Shown here: piece by piece, positions 61,699 to 64,000 of the stretch
How positions within the stretch are numbered: position 1 is the stretch's first letter
Layout: the number at the start of each line of letters is the position of its first letter
DNA from: Marthasterias glacialis
Taxonomy: Eukaryota > Echinodermata > Asteroidea > Forcipulatida > Asteriidae
Length of the DNA stretch: 64,000 bases
NCBI GenBank assembly: GCA_911728455.2
Contig: OU452222.1
Span: 1,542,001-1,606,000, forward strand
Direction: 5' to 3'
Translations under genes and position numbers: made by a program
Notes under the pieces: generated by a model
Seen by the model: the letters and a program-made list of their open reading frames with translations, nothing else
What the model was told of the DNA's origin: nothing
Database searches by the model: none

Positions 61699-62354
61699 CT
61701 GAAAGGTCAAGTTTACAGATAAGAAATTGTATGCAAACAAACAATTGCAATGTGCAAAATTTCTTGCAGGGGTGATTAAAAACTGGTGAGGACCCCCTCC
61801 CAAAGTGATGGATGTTATTAGTTTTTTCCATCTTTTTTTGTACTTAATTTTGCGACCATTGTTTGCCTTTTGTTTTTGTCAAAAATAGACTGCAGTACTC
61901 TGTGAGACACTTTAACAAGTAATTTGTTTTTGAAGCTACTAACAGTTTTGTCTTCTTTCTATTACCTTTTAAGGGACGGTAATGATCTCTTTGTCTCCTG
62001 ATCAGGAGATTGCAATAATTAGGGCATGGTTAAAACCATTTTACTATTTGTCCAATCGATTATCACTTTTAGAAGTATTACACTGATTGATGCACCTTTT
62101 GAAAGCTGCAAAAAGGGGCAAAATAGTTTGTTTAAAATGAAGTGTTTTTATTGTTAAGGTGCTCAAATGCTCAACTTTTACATTTTTACCTCTTCTTAAA
62201 GAGGACATTATTTCTGCAGTGACAAAATTTAAACAAGTACCAATCGAGTACATGTATTTGGTTTTATTTTTAATAGGTCAAGTGATTTCCCAATAATTAC
62301 GATTACGTAATTTATATCTTTTTAAGATCTTTTTATTTTTTTGAACAAGATACA

Positions 62355-63480
62355 TACATGGAGAGTGCAGCTCCTATATCTTAGAACATCTACATGTTGA
62401 CAGGTAGATGTCTTTGGAGATGCTGAGCCTGACTGCAACACAAACAAAATTCACATTTTTTTTTTGCGATATTTAGCATTTAAGAACATTACCCATCATT
62501 AAAACAGTTCGGTTCAGATAACTTGCTTTTTCTTTTGTATTAATTGTTGTACTTTCAATCAAAAGTAAGTAAAGAACACCAAGATTGTAAGCAGCCAAAA
62601 ACTGTTTGGAGAAACTCCTGCATTTTCTTGATTATTTTGATTGATGCAATCAAAATAAGAAAAGGTGATTTTTGAAGATGTCAAATGCCTGTGACAGTTC
62701 TCTTGAAGATTGGTGCTGGTATGATCATTATAATCAGTGAGCACTCTCTCAGAATGAAATTTATCCAGCAAATGACAAACTGAAATTGAAATTACCAAAA
62801 GCTAAGACTTTGTCTTGGTAGTTGGGTTTAACATGAAGCATCTTCAGTGACTTCCCAAAATCTTTCAAACACTACAGAAAAAACACAACCCAGCCTTTCC
62901 TTTCTGAAATGATTGCCAAACAACATACAAATATCAAAAACATATATTTTGGGAATTCACCTTTTACTGCAGAGTGCAGCTCATTTTTACCACATGCTGA
63001 ACTTGAACATCTACTTGTTGACGGGTAGATGTCATTGGAGATGCTAAACCTGAAACAAAATGCACAATTTGCAACATTTAGTATTAACGAACATCACCCA
63101 TCATTACAACAGTAAGGTTCAGATAACTTGCTTTTACCTTCTTGCTTTTACTTTTTTTTTATACTTTCAACCACCCCAAAAAAGAAATAACCAACATTGT
63201 AAGCAGCAAAAACACTGTTTTCAGGAACTCAAGCATTTCATGATTAGTTTGATTGTTGCAATTAAATTAGCCAACAGTAATTTGTGGGATGTCAAATGCC
63301 TGTGACAGTTCTCTTAAGGATTGGTGCTGATGAACATTAAAATCAGTGAACACTCTCTCACAATGAAACTTATTCAGCTGAATTTTATATTACCAAAAGC
63401 TAAGACTTTGTCTTGCTAGTTGTGTTTAACATGAAGCATCTTTAGGGACTTTCCCAAATCTTTAAAACCCTATAGAAACT
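62355..63480. repeat. 609-bp tandem duplication with minus-strand exon-like modules
   Basis: AGAGTGCAGCTC at 62362 and 62971 marks a 609-base period. AACATCTAC.TGTTGAC, CCCATCATTA.AACAGT, GGTTCAGATAACTTGCTTTT, CTGTGACAGTTCTCTT and TTTAACATGAAGCATCTT occur in order in both. Each unit contains, on the minus strand, CAG|G(C/T)T.AGCATCTCCA followed by a T-S-T reading frame (KTSTCQHVDVLRYR; MTSTRQQVDVQVQHV). Confidence 0.9.
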
Positions 63481-63489
63481 GGAACTGTG

Positions 63490-64000
63490 TTTGTAGCAAC
63501 ACAAACACAGGAATTTCGGGTAAAAAAAGAAAAAAGAAGAAAGAAAAAAAAAACGATTGAGAAATGTAGGATGTCATGGTGACTTATGTTCTATGTTAGA
63601 GGTCATCACTGGCCCAATATTCTGTATAAAACTGTAACAATATTGCTCCGATGTGAAATTACATCTCAAGGTCCTGTCAAGAACTAAAACTCTTAAGTTT
63701 TGTTACCATAAGTGAGGATTTGCTTCTGCCGCAGGAAAAAATGTTTTGCCATTAGCGCCAGCTCCAGTGAAAAATCTGTACGGTCAATTTGTATAGCGCC
63801 CTTTCCGGTGTGGGTACCTTAGCTCTCACAACAGAGTGCTATACCAAGTCATTGTTTCAGACGTCCATATTGAAAAATCGCCTAGCCACCAATTTAAACA
63901 CGTCAATAAAACAGGTAACAGTGACCAATGGTGACATCATGTTGTTTATGTACTAAGTTAGACCCTAAGCTTTGATTTGATGTATTGTTTGTGGTTTTTA
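63490..64000. other. Window end, no feature identified
   Basis: An A-rich simple tract at 63525-63555 and a single ATAGCGCCCT motif near 63792. No coding exon or RNA gene seen. Confidence 0.4.

Overview
The window is animal nuclear DNA: long introns with GT/AG junctions, a few conserved eukaryotic genes and a heavy load of short foldback elements, tRNA-derived SINEs and minisatellites. The repeat style (many small inverted-repeat elements of the GGTCGATTTCACAAAG, GGGCCCAATTTCATAG and GGTTCTGTATACGTTTGG kinds, recurrent TAGCGCCCTC motifs, SINEs with a GTCCTTGAGCAAAGCAC core) fits an echinoderm, perhaps a sea star. That is an inference from memory of such genomes; the four conserved genes alone say only metazoan.

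Layout. 1-23000: AP1G1 (gamma-1 adaptin of the AP-1 clathrin adaptor), plus strand, 18 coding exons reconstructed in phase from 1409 to 18696 (838 codons), followed by a long AT-rich 3' region. 23400-29800: PEDS1/TMEM189 (plasmanylethanolamine desaturase), 4 coding exons, 277 aa. 29850-33320: LYRM4/ISD11 (iron-sulfur cluster assembly), 3 coding exons, 92 aa. 36079-37640: the last two coding exons of a TMEM170-family membrane protein; its first exon was not found. The four genes lie head-to-tail on the plus strand but work in unrelated pathways (vesicle traffic, ether-lipid synthesis, mitochondrial Fe-S assembly, ER/nuclear-envelope shape), so no operon-like logic is implied.

37640-64000 is gene-poor. 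It holds a minisatellite with 61/82-bp units inside inverted flanks (40.4-41.4 kb); a cluster of short exon-like modules with a shared M-x-S-T frame on both strands (42.6-49.7 and 61.5-63.5 kb), which may be an unknown spliced transcript family; a C-rich degenerate repeat and paired tRNA-like modules (50.7-51.7 kb); a decayed DIRS-type retrotransposon of about 5.2 kb with inverted terminal repeats, a minus-strand reverse transcriptase and a six-unit 151-bp array (52.4-57.6 kb); a 2.7-kb element with inverted ends and internal 243-bp repeats (57.9-60.7 kb); and a 609-bp tandem duplication (62.4-63.5 kb).

Exon boundaries come from reading splice sites and from remembered protein family sequences; no alignment or transcript evidence was available.
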